NCBI RefSeq assembly: GCF_016464385.1
Contig: NZ_JADMLH010000003.1
Location: forward strand, 571,458 to 635,457
Length of the DNA: 64,000 nucleotides
Direction of reading: 5' to 3'
Source: Nucisporomicrobium flavum
GTDB taxonomy: Bacteria; Actinomycetota; Actinomycetes; Mycobacteriales; Micromonosporaceae
In this document: piece after piece, positions 8,657 to 16,220 of the stretch
Layout: the number at the start of each line of letters is the position of its first letter
How positions within the stretch are numbered: the stretch's first letter is position 1
The notes under the pieces: generated by a model
Told to the model about the DNA's origin: nothing
Database searches by the model: none
The model's input: only the letters and a program-made list of their open reading frames with translations
Translations under genes and position numbers: made by a program

Positions 8657-10288
8657 TCAGAACGGCGTCATGACGATGCCGGCCTGGCGGGGGTCGCCGC
8701 TGTGCACCAGCGACTCCTGGTTCTGCACGTCGTCGAAGGCGAACGCGTACGCCTTGCCGTCCGCCATCTGGTCGTGGATGACCTTGGCGTAGTGGTTGCT
8801 GGGCTCGCCCTTGTAGAAGTCGCCGGCCGAGCCGCTCGGCTGGGTGTCGAGCGTGCCGAGCGTGGTGCGCTGCATGGCCGCGCAGAGCGTCCGGGCGATC
8901 GGGCCCACGACCAGGTCGTTCGGTGCGCCGAGCGCGCCGTCGCAGCCCCACACGTTGGCCGTGGACGGCTTGGTGAACGAGGCCACCACCTTGCCGGCGC
9001 CGTCGGTGAAGTTCATGACGTTGCCGCTGGTGCGGCCGGAGAACTTCGTGTTCGGCTGGTCGCCGAAGGGCACGACGGTCAAGGTCTTGCTCGTGTACGC
9101 GTTCCACGCCCGGTTGATGTACGGGTCCAGGTACGTGGCGCTCATGAGTCCGGCGTCGGCCGCCTTGCCGGGGGCGAGGACGCGCAGCACCGTACCGTCG
9201 GAGCGGGTGACGACGCTCTTGGCGAAGTCGGGCTGGGCCTTGATGGCGTCGATGACCTTCTGCCGGCCACCCGCCTTGAGCTCGCCGGTCTTGCTCGTCG
9301 CGCCGTTGCCGCCCTGGACGCTGACCACGTGCGGGATCGCGAACATGTCGACCTGCGAGCTGTTCAGCCACAGGCCGGAGTCGTTGAGGGTGAACTCGCT
9401 CCAGTCGAACAGGATGTCGCGGTTCGGGTCGCCGCCGGCCCACGGCGCGGGCTGCACCAGGCCGTCGGTGCTGAGCCGGAAGTCCAGCTTCTTGCCGAAC
9501 GACATGTACAGGCGGCCGGACAGGTTCTTCGGCATCTTGATGGTGGTGCTGGAGCCGTTGGCCGGGCCGGGGATCGACACGTCCGGCGCCGGCACCGGTA
9601 CGGCCGCGCCGCCCGTCCACGGGGTGAAGGTGCCGCCGGCGTTGACGTAGCCCAGCTTGCCGGTGCTCAGGTTGACGCCGAGGACGTACAGGAAGACGGC
9701 GTCGGAGCGGCCGGTGTCGTTGGTGACCTTGACCGGGAGCAGGTTCGAGGCCGGCGGCGGGCTCGGGTTGTCCGCGGGCTTCGTGGTGGGCGTCGCCGCC
9801 GGGGGCTTCGTCGTGGGCGCCGTGGTCGCCGGCGGGGGAACCGGCCGGTAGGACGTCGGCGCGACCGTGGGGGCGGTCGTGGGAGCCTGCGCGCCGCCGC
9901 CGCTGCACGGCTGGCCGTTGAGCTTGCAGTCGAGCGGGTTGCCGCCGGAGCCGATGAAGCCGAAGGTCACCTTGCCGTCGACCGGGACGGCGCCGTTCCA
10001 GCCGCGGTTGGTGAACGTGCGGTGCTGGCCGCTGGCGGTCATGTCGGCTTCCCAGAAGCTGCCGATCGTGGCGCCCGCGGGCAGGTCGAACTCGACCTTC
10101 CAGGACGTCATCGCCTTCGGGCCGCCGTTGGTGATCGTCACGCCGCCCTGCCAGCCGGAGCCCCAGTCGGACGACTTCGTGAAGACCGCCGTGGTGGCCG
10201 CGGCGGACGCCGGCATGGCGATCCAGGCGGTGGCCCCGGCGGCCACCACGGCGGCTGTCGTGAGGATGAGTGTTCGCTTGCGGCGCAT
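8657..10288 (-). CDS. Secreted CBM2-GH64 beta-1,3-glucanase
   Basis: A 543-aa secreted enzyme predicted to cut beta-1,3-glucan (curdlan, laminarin, fungal wall), probably releasing laminari-oligosaccharides as GH64 enzymes do. Signal peptide RRKRTLILTTAAVVAAGATAW to about residue 30. A CBM2-type binding module with the usual Trp-rich pattern (SDWGSGWQGGVTITNGG, SWKVEFDLP, FGFIGSGGN) spans about 31-130. A Pro/Thr linker follows at about 135-185, then a GH64 thaumatin-like catalytic region from about 188 to the end. The ATG at 10288 is chosen because GGAGG lies 11 bases before it; the TTG seven codons upstream has no RBS. It fits with the GH87 enzymes of this window as fungal-wall degradation. 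Confidence 0.88.
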   Translation of the reverse strand: MRRKRTLILTTAAVVAAGATAWIAMPASAAATTAVFTKSSDWGSGWQGGVTITNGGPKAMTSWKVEFDLPAGATIGSFWEADMTASGQHRTFTNRGWNGAVPVDGKVTFGFIGSGGNPLDCKLNGQPCSGGGAQAPTTAPTVAPTSYRPVPPPATTAPTTKPPAATPTTKPADNPSPPPASNLLPVKVTNDTGRSDAVFLYVLGVNLSTGKLGYVNAGGTFTPWTGGAAVPVPAPDVSIPGPANGSSTTIKMPKNLSGRLYMSFGKKLDFRLSTDGLVQPAPWAGGDPNRDILFDWSEFTLNDSGLWLNSSQVDMFAIPHVVSVQGGNGATSKTGELKAGGRQKVIDAIKAQPDFAKSVVTRSDGTVLRVLAPGKAADAGLMSATYLDPYINRAWNAYTSKTLTVVPFGDQPNTKFSGRTSGNVMNFTDGAGKVVASFTKPSTANVWGCDGALGAPNDLVVGPIARTLCAAMQRTTLGTLDTQPSGSAGDFYKGEPSNHYAKVIHDQMADGKAYAFAFDDVQNQESLVHSGDPRQAGIVMTPF

Positions 10289-10410
10289 GGGGGGTAGTGC
10301 CTCCGTCAAGGGGATGTGAAGTCCCCGTAATTATCAGGAGTCTTTACCGTGCCGCCGGTTTTTTAAGACGATCATTAAAGGTTCCGTAAGGGATCATGGA
10401 CACGAAGGGT

Positions 10411-10445
10411 CGCCCGCCGGTCGCGCATCGCGAAACCGGCGGGCG
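10411..10445 (-). terminator. Hairpin terminator downstream of the secreted protease
   Basis: CGCCCGCCGGT (10411-10421) pairs with ACCGGCGGGCG (10435-10445), with a nested CGCG-CAT-CGCG, 22 bases past the protease stop. Confidence 0.65.
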
Positions 10446-10467
10446 ATAACACTTTTCCTCCTGTGAA

Positions 10468-12015
10468 CTACACGCGGCGCCACTTCTGATTCGCGCCGCC
10501 CACGCAGTCCCAGAGATGCAGGAGTGCGCCGTCGTTGCCGTTCCACTCCTTGATGTCGACGCACTTGTTCGCCTGCGGGTTGACGAGGTCACCCGCGGCG
10601 GAGAGGACGAATTGCTGCGCCGGGTTGCCGCTGCAGCCGACGATCTGGATCGCCGCGCCGTTCGCCGTCGAGCCCCAGGCCACGTCCATGCACTTGTTGT
10701 TGGAGGTCTGCAGCGTGCCGTTCACGAACGTCCACTTCTGCGCGGCGGTGCCGTTGCAGGTGTACATCTGCAGCTGTACGCCGTCGGAGAAGTTCGCGTT
10801 CGGTACGTCGATGCACTTGTTGTTCCAGTTGCTGACCACAGAGCTGGTGCTGGAGCCACCGCCGCTCGTGGTGAGCGAGAGGCCGTACACGCCGAGGATC
10901 TCGTTGACCGGCTGGAACCACATCGTGCCGCCGGAGGAGCAGTTGCCCGTACCGCCGGAGGTCACGCCCTGTGCCTGGTTGCCGGAGATCCAGGAGCCGC
11001 CCGAGTCGCCCGGCTCGGCGCACGCGTTGCTGCGCGCGAGGCCGGAGACGGAGCCCTGGGCGTACACGATGGTCTCGTCGCGGCCGAGGATCGTCCCGCA
11101 GCGCCACCCGGTCGTGCGGCCGGAGCGGCACACCGAGCTGCCGACCGCGGCCTCCTGCGAGCCGGCGACGACAACGTTGCCACCGGAGTAGTTGTTGACC
11201 CACGGCTGCGGCGTCCAGTTGCCGTTCGTACGGATCCACGAGTAGTCGTTGCCCGGGAACGACGAGCCGGCGAAGGTGCCCTGCGAGACGTTGTTGTAGC
11301 CGAGCGTCGGGCTGTTCACGCCGCCGCAGTGACCGGCGCTGACGAAGCCGCCCGCGACCGCGAAGCCCACCGAGCACAGCGTGTTGCCGTTGATGACGTA
11401 CTGGTCGCCGCCGCGGATGTCGTACATCGGCTTGGGTTGCTCGGCGGCGTCGACCACCGTCACCGAGCCGGCGCCGCTGGCCGCCACGAAGGAGCGCGCC
11501 TGTGCCGACGCGCCCGGCCTGGCCATCACCACGAGGCTGTTCGAGGCGACGTCGACGTACCAGCCGCGGATCGCCGTACCCTGCGCTTTCGCGGCGTGGC
11601 GATCGAGCTTGGCGCGGGACGACTCCAGGTCGGCCGCGCTGCGGCCGACGATCTTCGGCACCGCGCCCTCGGCGCGGACCGCGGCGGCCTGGCGGGCGTC
11701 GGTGACCGCGACGGTGAGCCGGTCGGCGCCGCGGGGGATCCAGGCGCCGGCGAAGGTCCCGCCCAGCCTCGTGCGCAGGCGTTTCTCCACGACCGGCGCG
11801 GCGGCCTCGGTGGCGAGACGGGCGGCGATCTGGTCGTCGCTGAGCCCCAGGTCGCGGCGCATGGCCGCCACCATGCCCGGGGCCATGTCGAACCGGGGCG
11901 CCGCGGTGGGTGCGGCGGGCGCCGGTGTGGGGGCGGCGAGGCTGGGCGCCGGTAGGAGGCCGATGGCGGTGAGCGCCGCGGCACCGAGGCCGAGCGCTTT
12001 CAGAGCACGGGACAT
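10468..12015 (-). CDS. Secreted streptogrisin-like serine protease (S1E) with ricin-B lectin domain
   Basis: A 515-aa prepro-protease. Signal peptide 1-27, then an alpha-lytic/streptogrisin-type propeptide to about 200. The mature S1E domain is about 200-380 with catalytic His229 (SAGHCGG), Asp257 (NDYSWIR) and Ser338 (GDSGGSW). A short Gly/Ser linker leads to a ricin-B/CBM13 trefoil (about 392-515) with three QxW-like repeats (AQKWTF, AQQFVL, NQKWRR). The prodomain should fold the protease and then be removed outside the cell. The lectin tail implies targeting to polysaccharide, consistent with attack on fungal or bacterial walls. The ATG is preceded by GAAGGA. Regulation is suggested by a promoter and a GAGAGCGCTCTC palindrome upstream. 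Confidence 0.93.
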   Translation of the reverse strand: MSRALKALGLGAAALTAIGLLPAPSLAAPTPAPAAPTAAPRFDMAPGMVAAMRRDLGLSDDQIAARLATEAAAPVVEKRLRTRLGGTFAGAWIPRGADRLTVAVTDARQAAAVRAEGAVPKIVGRSAADLESSRAKLDRHAAKAQGTAIRGWYVDVASNSLVVMARPGASAQARSFVAASGAGSVTVVDAAEQPKPMYDIRGGDQYVINGNTLCSVGFAVAGGFVSAGHCGGVNSPTLGYNNVSQGTFAGSSFPGNDYSWIRTNGNWTPQPWVNNYSGGNVVVAGSQEAAVGSSVCRSGRTTGWRCGTILGRDETIVYAQGSVSGLARSNACAEPGDSGGSWISGNQAQGVTSGGTGNCSSGGTMWFQPVNEILGVYGLSLTTSGGGSSTSSVVSNWNNKCIDVPNANFSDGVQLQMYTCNGTAAQKWTFVNGTLQTSNNKCMDVAWGSTANGAAIQIVGCSGNPAQQFVLSAAGDLVNPQANKCVDIKEWNGNDGALLHLWDCVGGANQKWRRV

Positions 12016-12055
12016 GGCGGGTGAGTCCTTCGCTGATCTGGGGAAATCGAGGAAG

Positions 12056-12067
12056 GAGAGCGCTCTC
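12056..12067 (-). promoter_or_regulatory. CebR/CelR-like operator palindrome of the protease gene
   Basis: GAGAGCGCTCTC is a perfect 12-bp palindrome whose GAGCGCTC core equals that of the actinobacterial cello-oligosaccharide regulator box (TGGGAGCGCTCCCA). It lies just downstream of the predicted transcription start of the protease, where a LacI-family repressor would block elongation. The outer bases differ from the classical box. Confidence 0.5.
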
Positions 12068-12076
12068 TAGCATCGG

Positions 12077-12105
12077 AGTTTGTCGATAGTTAACAGATCT
12101 GTCAA
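12077..12105 (-). promoter_or_regulatory. Probable promoter of the secreted protease
   Basis: On the minus strand a consensus -35 TTGACA (12105-12100) is followed after 17 bases by CAAACT (12082-12077). The 10-bp palindrome ACAGATCTGT (12093-12102) overlaps the -35 box and may be a further binding site. Confidence 0.5.
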
Positions 12106-12213
12106 GAAAGTTGAGAGATTTCGACGGCGGTCACGCATGGTAGTGTTGCCGACGCCTGGTGGGAATCGGATCCCGCCGGGCGTTTGTCGTTACGGTCACA
12201 AGAATCGAGGCAT

Positions 12214-12945
12214 GTGAAGACCTACACAGGTGCTCCCTACCCGGCGGACACGCACAGCCCGCTCCAGCGGCGGCTGCTGCGCAACGCCTCGTCCCCCGCG
12301 CGTGCTCCGCAGAGCGACGCGCTGCGCCTCCAGGTGCCCGCGCTGGTGCCCGAGGTTCACCTGTTCCTCGCCGAGGACGCCGTCCTGCTCTGGGCGCGCC
12401 TCGAGGCCGAGGCCGGTCACCCGCTGCCCGCACCGTTCTGGGCCACCGCCTGGGCCGGCGGTCAGGGCCTGGCCCGCTACGTCCTCGACCACCCGCAGCT
12501 CGTGGCCGGGCGCCGGGTCCTCGATCTCGCCTCGGGATCCGGCCTGGTCGCCATCGCCGCCGCGCAGGCGGGCGCCGCCGAGGTGGTGGCCAACGACATC
12601 GATCCGTACGCCGTGGCCGCGATGCACGCCAATGCCAACGCCAACGACGTGTCCGTCCAGATCTCGGCCGAGGACCTCACCGACGGTGACGGCGGCGACG
12701 CCGACCTCATCCTGGCCGGCGACTGCCTGTACAGCGGGGACATGGCCGCCCGCATGCTGCCGTTCCTCGGCCGCGCGATGCGCCGCGGCGCGACGGTGCT
12801 GCTCGGCGATCCGCAGCGCGGGTACGCGCCCGCGGGCCTGCTGCGCACGCTCGCGACGTACCCCCTGATCCAGCCCGGCGCTGTCGGAGATCAACAGGAA
12901 TGGGTCAGTGTCATGACCCCGGTCGCCGCCGAGCTGCCCGCTTAG
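12214..12945 (+). CDS. Class I SAM-dependent methyltransferase, ETFB-lysine/PrmA-like
   Basis: A 243-aa Rossmann methyltransferase. Motif I is VLDLASGSGLVAIAAA and the ribose-binding acidic turn is ANDIDPYAV. The segment PFWATAWAGGQGLARY before motif I, and the AGDCLYSGDM motif after it, are typical of the protein-lysine/nicotinamide-type methyltransferases related to ETFB lysine methyltransferase and to ribosomal protein L11 methyltransferase. Substrate is therefore probably a protein lysine, but this is by family only. GTG at 12214 is chosen because GAGG lies 4 bases upstream; the earlier TTG at 12184 has none. Confidence 0.82.
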   Translation: MKTYTGAPYPADTHSPLQRRLLRNASSPARAPQSDALRLQVPALVPEVHLFLAEDAVLLWARLEAEAGHPLPAPFWATAWAGGQGLARYVLDHPQLVAGRRVLDLASGSGLVAIAAAQAGAAEVVANDIDPYAVAAMHANANANDVSVQISAEDLTDGDGGDADLILAGDCLYSGDMAARMLPFLGRAMRRGATVLLGDPQRGYAPAGLLRTLATYPLIQPGAVGDQQEWVSVMTPVAAELPA

Positions 12946-13048
12946 CGCCCGACCCGCCCTTATGCGCCCTCGCAGTTGCCCGTCGAACGTGTCAGGCTGA
13001 ACGCTGACCCGTCGGGGGACGGGTCCGCGAGAGCCGTGGGGTGTGGGT

Positions 13049-14254
13049 ATGGGCATGGTCAAAGTCGTCGGTCTGGTCCTGCATCCCCGGCGGGACTGCG
13101 GATCGGCCATCGAGGCGATCGTGCGGTGGGCCGCCTCCCGGGACGTGACCGTGCTCGGCCTGCACGACGAGATCACCCGGATCGACTGCGACGCCGTCGA
13201 GGTCTCCGCGGACGAGATGGTCGAGCGCGCCGGACTGCTGGTCAGCCTGGGCGGCGACGGCACCATGCTGCGCACCATGCGCCTGGTCGAGGGGCGCAAG
13301 ACCCCGGTGCTGGGTGTCAACGTCGGCCGGCTCGGCTTCCTCGCCGAGGTCGACCTGCCCGACCTGGCCGGCGCGCTGTCGGCGATCGACGAGCACAAGT
13401 TCACGATCGAATCGCGTACGGCGGTGCGCACGGTGCTGCCCGACGGCCGGGAAGTCTCCGCGTTCAACGACATCGCGCTGGTCCGCGTCCCCGGCGACGG
13501 GCTCGCGCACGTCGGCATCAACGTCGAGGGCAGCAACTTCGTCCGGTACGCGGCCGACGCCGTCATCGTCGCCACGCCCACCGGCTCGACGGCGTACAGC
13601 TTCTCCGCGGGCGGGCCCATCGTCTCGCCGAACGTCGAGGGCATCCTGGTCAGCGCGTCCGCCGCGCACTCGTCGTTCAACCGCTCGCTGATGCTCTCGC
13701 CCGACGAGCACCTCGAGCTGGAGGTGGCGGCGACCAGCGGCCGGCTCGCCATCGAGGTGGACGGCATCATCCAGGGCCACGCCGGGGCCGGCGACCACCT
13801 CCGGATCATCCCCGTGCCGGGCGCCGCGCAGGTCATCCGCTTCGGCGGGACCTCGTTCTACGAGCGCGCCCGGCGCAAGCTGCGCGTCGAGGGCAGCGCC
13901 CAGGTCGGCAGCGGCGACGCGTCGGACGCCGTGGTCGTGGACAGCTTCGAGCAGTCCCGCTACGAGGTGCTGCTCGGCGGCGAGCTGGCCGGCGTACTGC
14001 ACTACCGGCGGCACGGCGAGCGGGTCGAACTGGCGCACACCGAGATCGACCAGGCCTTCGAGGGGCGCGGGCTGGCCGGCCGGCTCGCCGCGGGCGCCCT
14101 CGACGACGCCCGCCGGCGCGCCACCCCGGTGCTGGTCACCTGCCCGTTCGTGGCCGGCTGGCTGGACCGGCACCCCGAGTACGCCGACGTGCTCGCCGCC
14201 CCACCCGAACCCCGCACCGAGAACTCCATCGACACCGGAGGCAACCCCTCATGA
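13049..14254 (+). CDS. NAD kinase with C-terminal GNAT-like domain
   Basis: A 401-aa fusion. Residues 1-290 are an ATP-NAD kinase that would make NADP from NAD: the nucleotide motif LVSLGGDGTMLRTM at about 65-78, then GVNVGRLGFLAEV and the NAD-binding TPTGSTAYSFSAGGPIVSP. Residues about 295-385 form a small GNAT-type acetyltransferase domain of the YjdJ class (AGVLHYRRHGERVELAHTEI, then FEGRGLAGRLAAGALDDAR as the acetyl-CoA loop). Normal NAD kinases stop near residue 295, so the fusion is the unusual part. ATG at 13049 is used; 13055 is also possible. Its stop overlaps the start of the zinc-finger gene (ATGA), tying it to the redox/signalling operon downstream. An essential primary NAD kinase may lie elsewhere. 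Confidence 0.88.
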   Translation: MGMVKVVGLVLHPRRDCGSAIEAIVRWAASRDVTVLGLHDEITRIDCDAVEVSADEMVERAGLLVSLGGDGTMLRTMRLVEGRKTPVLGVNVGRLGFLAEVDLPDLAGALSAIDEHKFTIESRTAVRTVLPDGREVSAFNDIALVRVPGDGLAHVGINVEGSNFVRYAADAVIVATPTGSTAYSFSAGGPIVSPNVEGILVSASAAHSSFNRSLMLSPDEHLELEVAATSGRLAIEVDGIIQGHAGAGDHLRIIPVPGAAQVIRFGGTSFYERARRKLRVEGSAQVGSGDASDAVVVDSFEQSRYEVLLGGELAGVLHYRRHGERVELAHTEIDQAFEGRGLAGRLAAGALDDARRRATPVLVTCPFVAGWLDRHPEYADVLAAPPEPRTENSIDTGGNPS

Positions 14255-14544
14255 CACAACCCGCCTGCACCCACCTCGACCAGGCGAACGACATCACGCC
14301 GTCCGGCCAGGGCTGCGTGGAGTGCCTGGCCGCCGGGGGCCGCTGGGTCCACCTGCGCGTCTGCATGACGTGCGGCCACGTCGGCTGCTGCGACTCGTCA
14401 CCCGGCAAGCACGCGACCGCGCACTTCCACGGCGAGTCGCACCCGCTCGTGCAGTCGTACGAGCCGGGTGAGGACTGGTGGTGGTGCTTCCAGGACGAGG
14501 TGGCCTTCAAGGTCGCCGACGCCCCCACGTTCACCTACGGCTGA
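14251..14544 (+). CDS. UBP-type zinc finger protein
   Basis: A 97-aa stand-alone ZnF-UBP domain. Candidate zinc ligands are C6, H8, C22, C25, C38, C41, C46, H54, H58 and H64, with the eukaryotic-like pattern CxH, CxxC, CxxCGHVGC, H..H. In eukaryotes this fold binds the free C-terminal Gly-Gly of ubiquitin; its bacterial ligand is unknown. Its start overlaps the NAD kinase stop and it is followed after 17 bases by the REC-TrxR gene, so it probably acts with that pair, perhaps as an adaptor recognising a C-terminus. Confidence 0.88.
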   Translation: MTQPACTHLDQANDITPSGQGCVECLAAGGRWVHLRVCMTCGHVGCCDSSPGKHATAHFHGESHPLVQSYEPGEDWWWCFQDEVAFKVADAPTFTYG

Positions 14545-14561
14545 GCACGCAGAGGAACTCC

Positions 14562-16220
14562 ATGGGTCACCCCGCCATCCTGACCGTCGACGACGACCCC
14601 TCCGTCTCCCGGGCGATCGCCAGGGACCTGCGCCGCCGCTACGGCGAGAACTACCGGATCATCCGGGCCTCCTCGGCTACCGACGCGCTGGATGCGCTCA
14701 AGGACATCAAGCTGCGCGGCGGCCGGGTCGCCGTCATCCTCGCCGACTACCGAATGCCACAGATGAACGGCATCGAGTTCCTGGAGCAGGCGATGGACCT
14801 GTTCCCGAACGCGCGGCGGGCGCTGCTGACCGCGTACGCCGACACCGACGCCGCCATCCAGGCCATCAACGTGGTGGACGTCGACCATTACCTGCTCAAG
14901 CCCTGGGACCCGCCGGAGGAGAAGCTCTACCCCGTCATCGACGCGCTCCTCGACGCCTGGCAGGCCACCGGCGACCGGGAGCTCGAGGACATCCGCGTCG
15001 TCGGGCACCGCTGGAGCGAGCCGTCGTACCAGATCCGTGACTTCCTGGCGCGCAACCTCGTGCCGTACAAATGGCTCGGAGCGGACGACCCGGAGGGGCG
15101 CCGCCTGCTGGAGGCCGCCGGGGTGGGCCCCGAGGCGATCCCGCTGGTGGTGACGGCCGACGGCCGGGCGCTGGCACAGCCGTCCACCTCCGAGGTGGCC
15201 GAGGCGGCCGGCCTGTCCACCGCGCCCAACCGCGACTTCTACGACCTGATCATCGTGGGCGGCGGCCCGGCCGGGCTGGGCGCCGCGGTGTACGGCGCCT
15301 CGGAGGGCCTCAAGACGCTGCTCGTGGAGCGGCAGGCGGTCGGCGGGCAGGCCGGGCAGAGCTCCCGCATCGAGAACTACCTCGGCTTCCCGGACGGCAT
15401 CTCCGGCGCCCAGCTCACCGACCGGGCGCGGCGGCAGGCGGGCAAGTTCGAGGCGGAGGTGCTCAACACCCGCGAGGTCACCGGGCTGCGGCTGGACGGC
15501 TCCGCCCGCACGCTGACGTTCGGCGACGGCGGCGAGGTGTCGGCGCACTCGATCGTGCTGGCCACCGGGGTCGCGTACCGGCCGCTGGTCGCCGACGGCG
15601 TCGCCGAGCTGACCGGCTCGGGCGTCTACTACGGGTCCGCCTCGACCGAGGGCCCGTCGTGCGCCGGCAGCGACGTCTACATCGTGGGCGGGGCGAACTC
15701 GGCCGGGCAGGCCGCGCTCTTCTTCTCCCGGTACGCCCGCAGCGTCACCCTGCTGGTGCGCGGCGACTCGCTCGAGGCGTCGATGTCGTACTACCTGATC
15801 CAGCAGCTCAACAAGATCGACAACATCCACGTCCGGACCCGCTGCGAGGTGGTCGGCGCGCAGGGCGACGGGCACCTGCAGGCGATCACGATCTGCGACA
15901 GCAAGAACGGCCGCAGCACGACGGTCGAGTGCGGCTACCTGTTCGTCTTCATCGGCGCCGAGCCGCGGACGGACTGGCTGAGCAACGCGGTGGCGCGCGA
16001 CGAGAAGGGCTTCGTCTACACCGGGCCGGACCTGTTGACGAACGGCACACGCCCGGCGGGATGGGATCGGGACCGCGATCCGTTCTACCTGGAGTGCAGT
16101 GTTCCCGGCATCTTCGCCGCCGGCGACGTCCGGGCCAACTCGGTGAAACGGGTGGCCTCGGCGGTCGGCGAGGGCGCGATGGCGGTCACGCTGGTCCATC
16201 GGTACTTGGAGGCACAGTGA
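14562..16220 (+). CDS. Fused response regulator / thioredoxin-reductase-like flavoprotein
   Basis: A 552-aa three-part protein. Residues 1-125 are a receiver domain with acidic pocket D10-D12 and phospho-acceptor D62 (LADYRMP). Residues about 140-215 are a thioredoxin/glutaredoxin-like fold without cysteines (RWSEPSYQIRDFL). Residues about 226-552 are a thioredoxin-reductase-type FAD/NAD(P)H oxidoreductase, with FAD motif DLIIVGGGPAGLGAA, NADPH motif VYIVGGANSAGQAA, and GIFAAGDVRANSVKR at the end. The redox CxxC of thioredoxin reductase is replaced by GSAS (about residues 357-360), so classical disulfide transfer is unlikely. Phosphorylation by the histidine kinase encoded next probably gates the flavoenzyme. 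The ATG is the first after the zinc-finger gene, with GAGGA just upstream. Confidence 0.92.
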   Translation: MGHPAILTVDDDPSVSRAIARDLRRRYGENYRIIRASSATDALDALKDIKLRGGRVAVILADYRMPQMNGIEFLEQAMDLFPNARRALLTAYADTDAAIQAINVVDVDHYLLKPWDPPEEKLYPVIDALLDAWQATGDRELEDIRVVGHRWSEPSYQIRDFLARNLVPYKWLGADDPEGRRLLEAAGVGPEAIPLVVTADGRALAQPSTSEVAEAAGLSTAPNRDFYDLIIVGGGPAGLGAAVYGASEGLKTLLVERQAVGGQAGQSSRIENYLGFPDGISGAQLTDRARRQAGKFEAEVLNTREVTGLRLDGSARTLTFGDGGEVSAHSIVLATGVAYRPLVADGVAELTGSGVYYGSASTEGPSCAGSDVYIVGGANSAGQAALFFSRYARSVTLLVRGDSLEASMSYYLIQQLNKIDNIHVRTRCEVVGAQGDGHLQAITICDSKNGRSTTVECGYLFVFIGAEPRTDWLSNAVARDEKGFVYTGPDLLTNGTRPAGWDRDRDPFYLECSVPGIFAAGDVRANSVKRVASAVGEGAMAVTLVHRYLEAQ

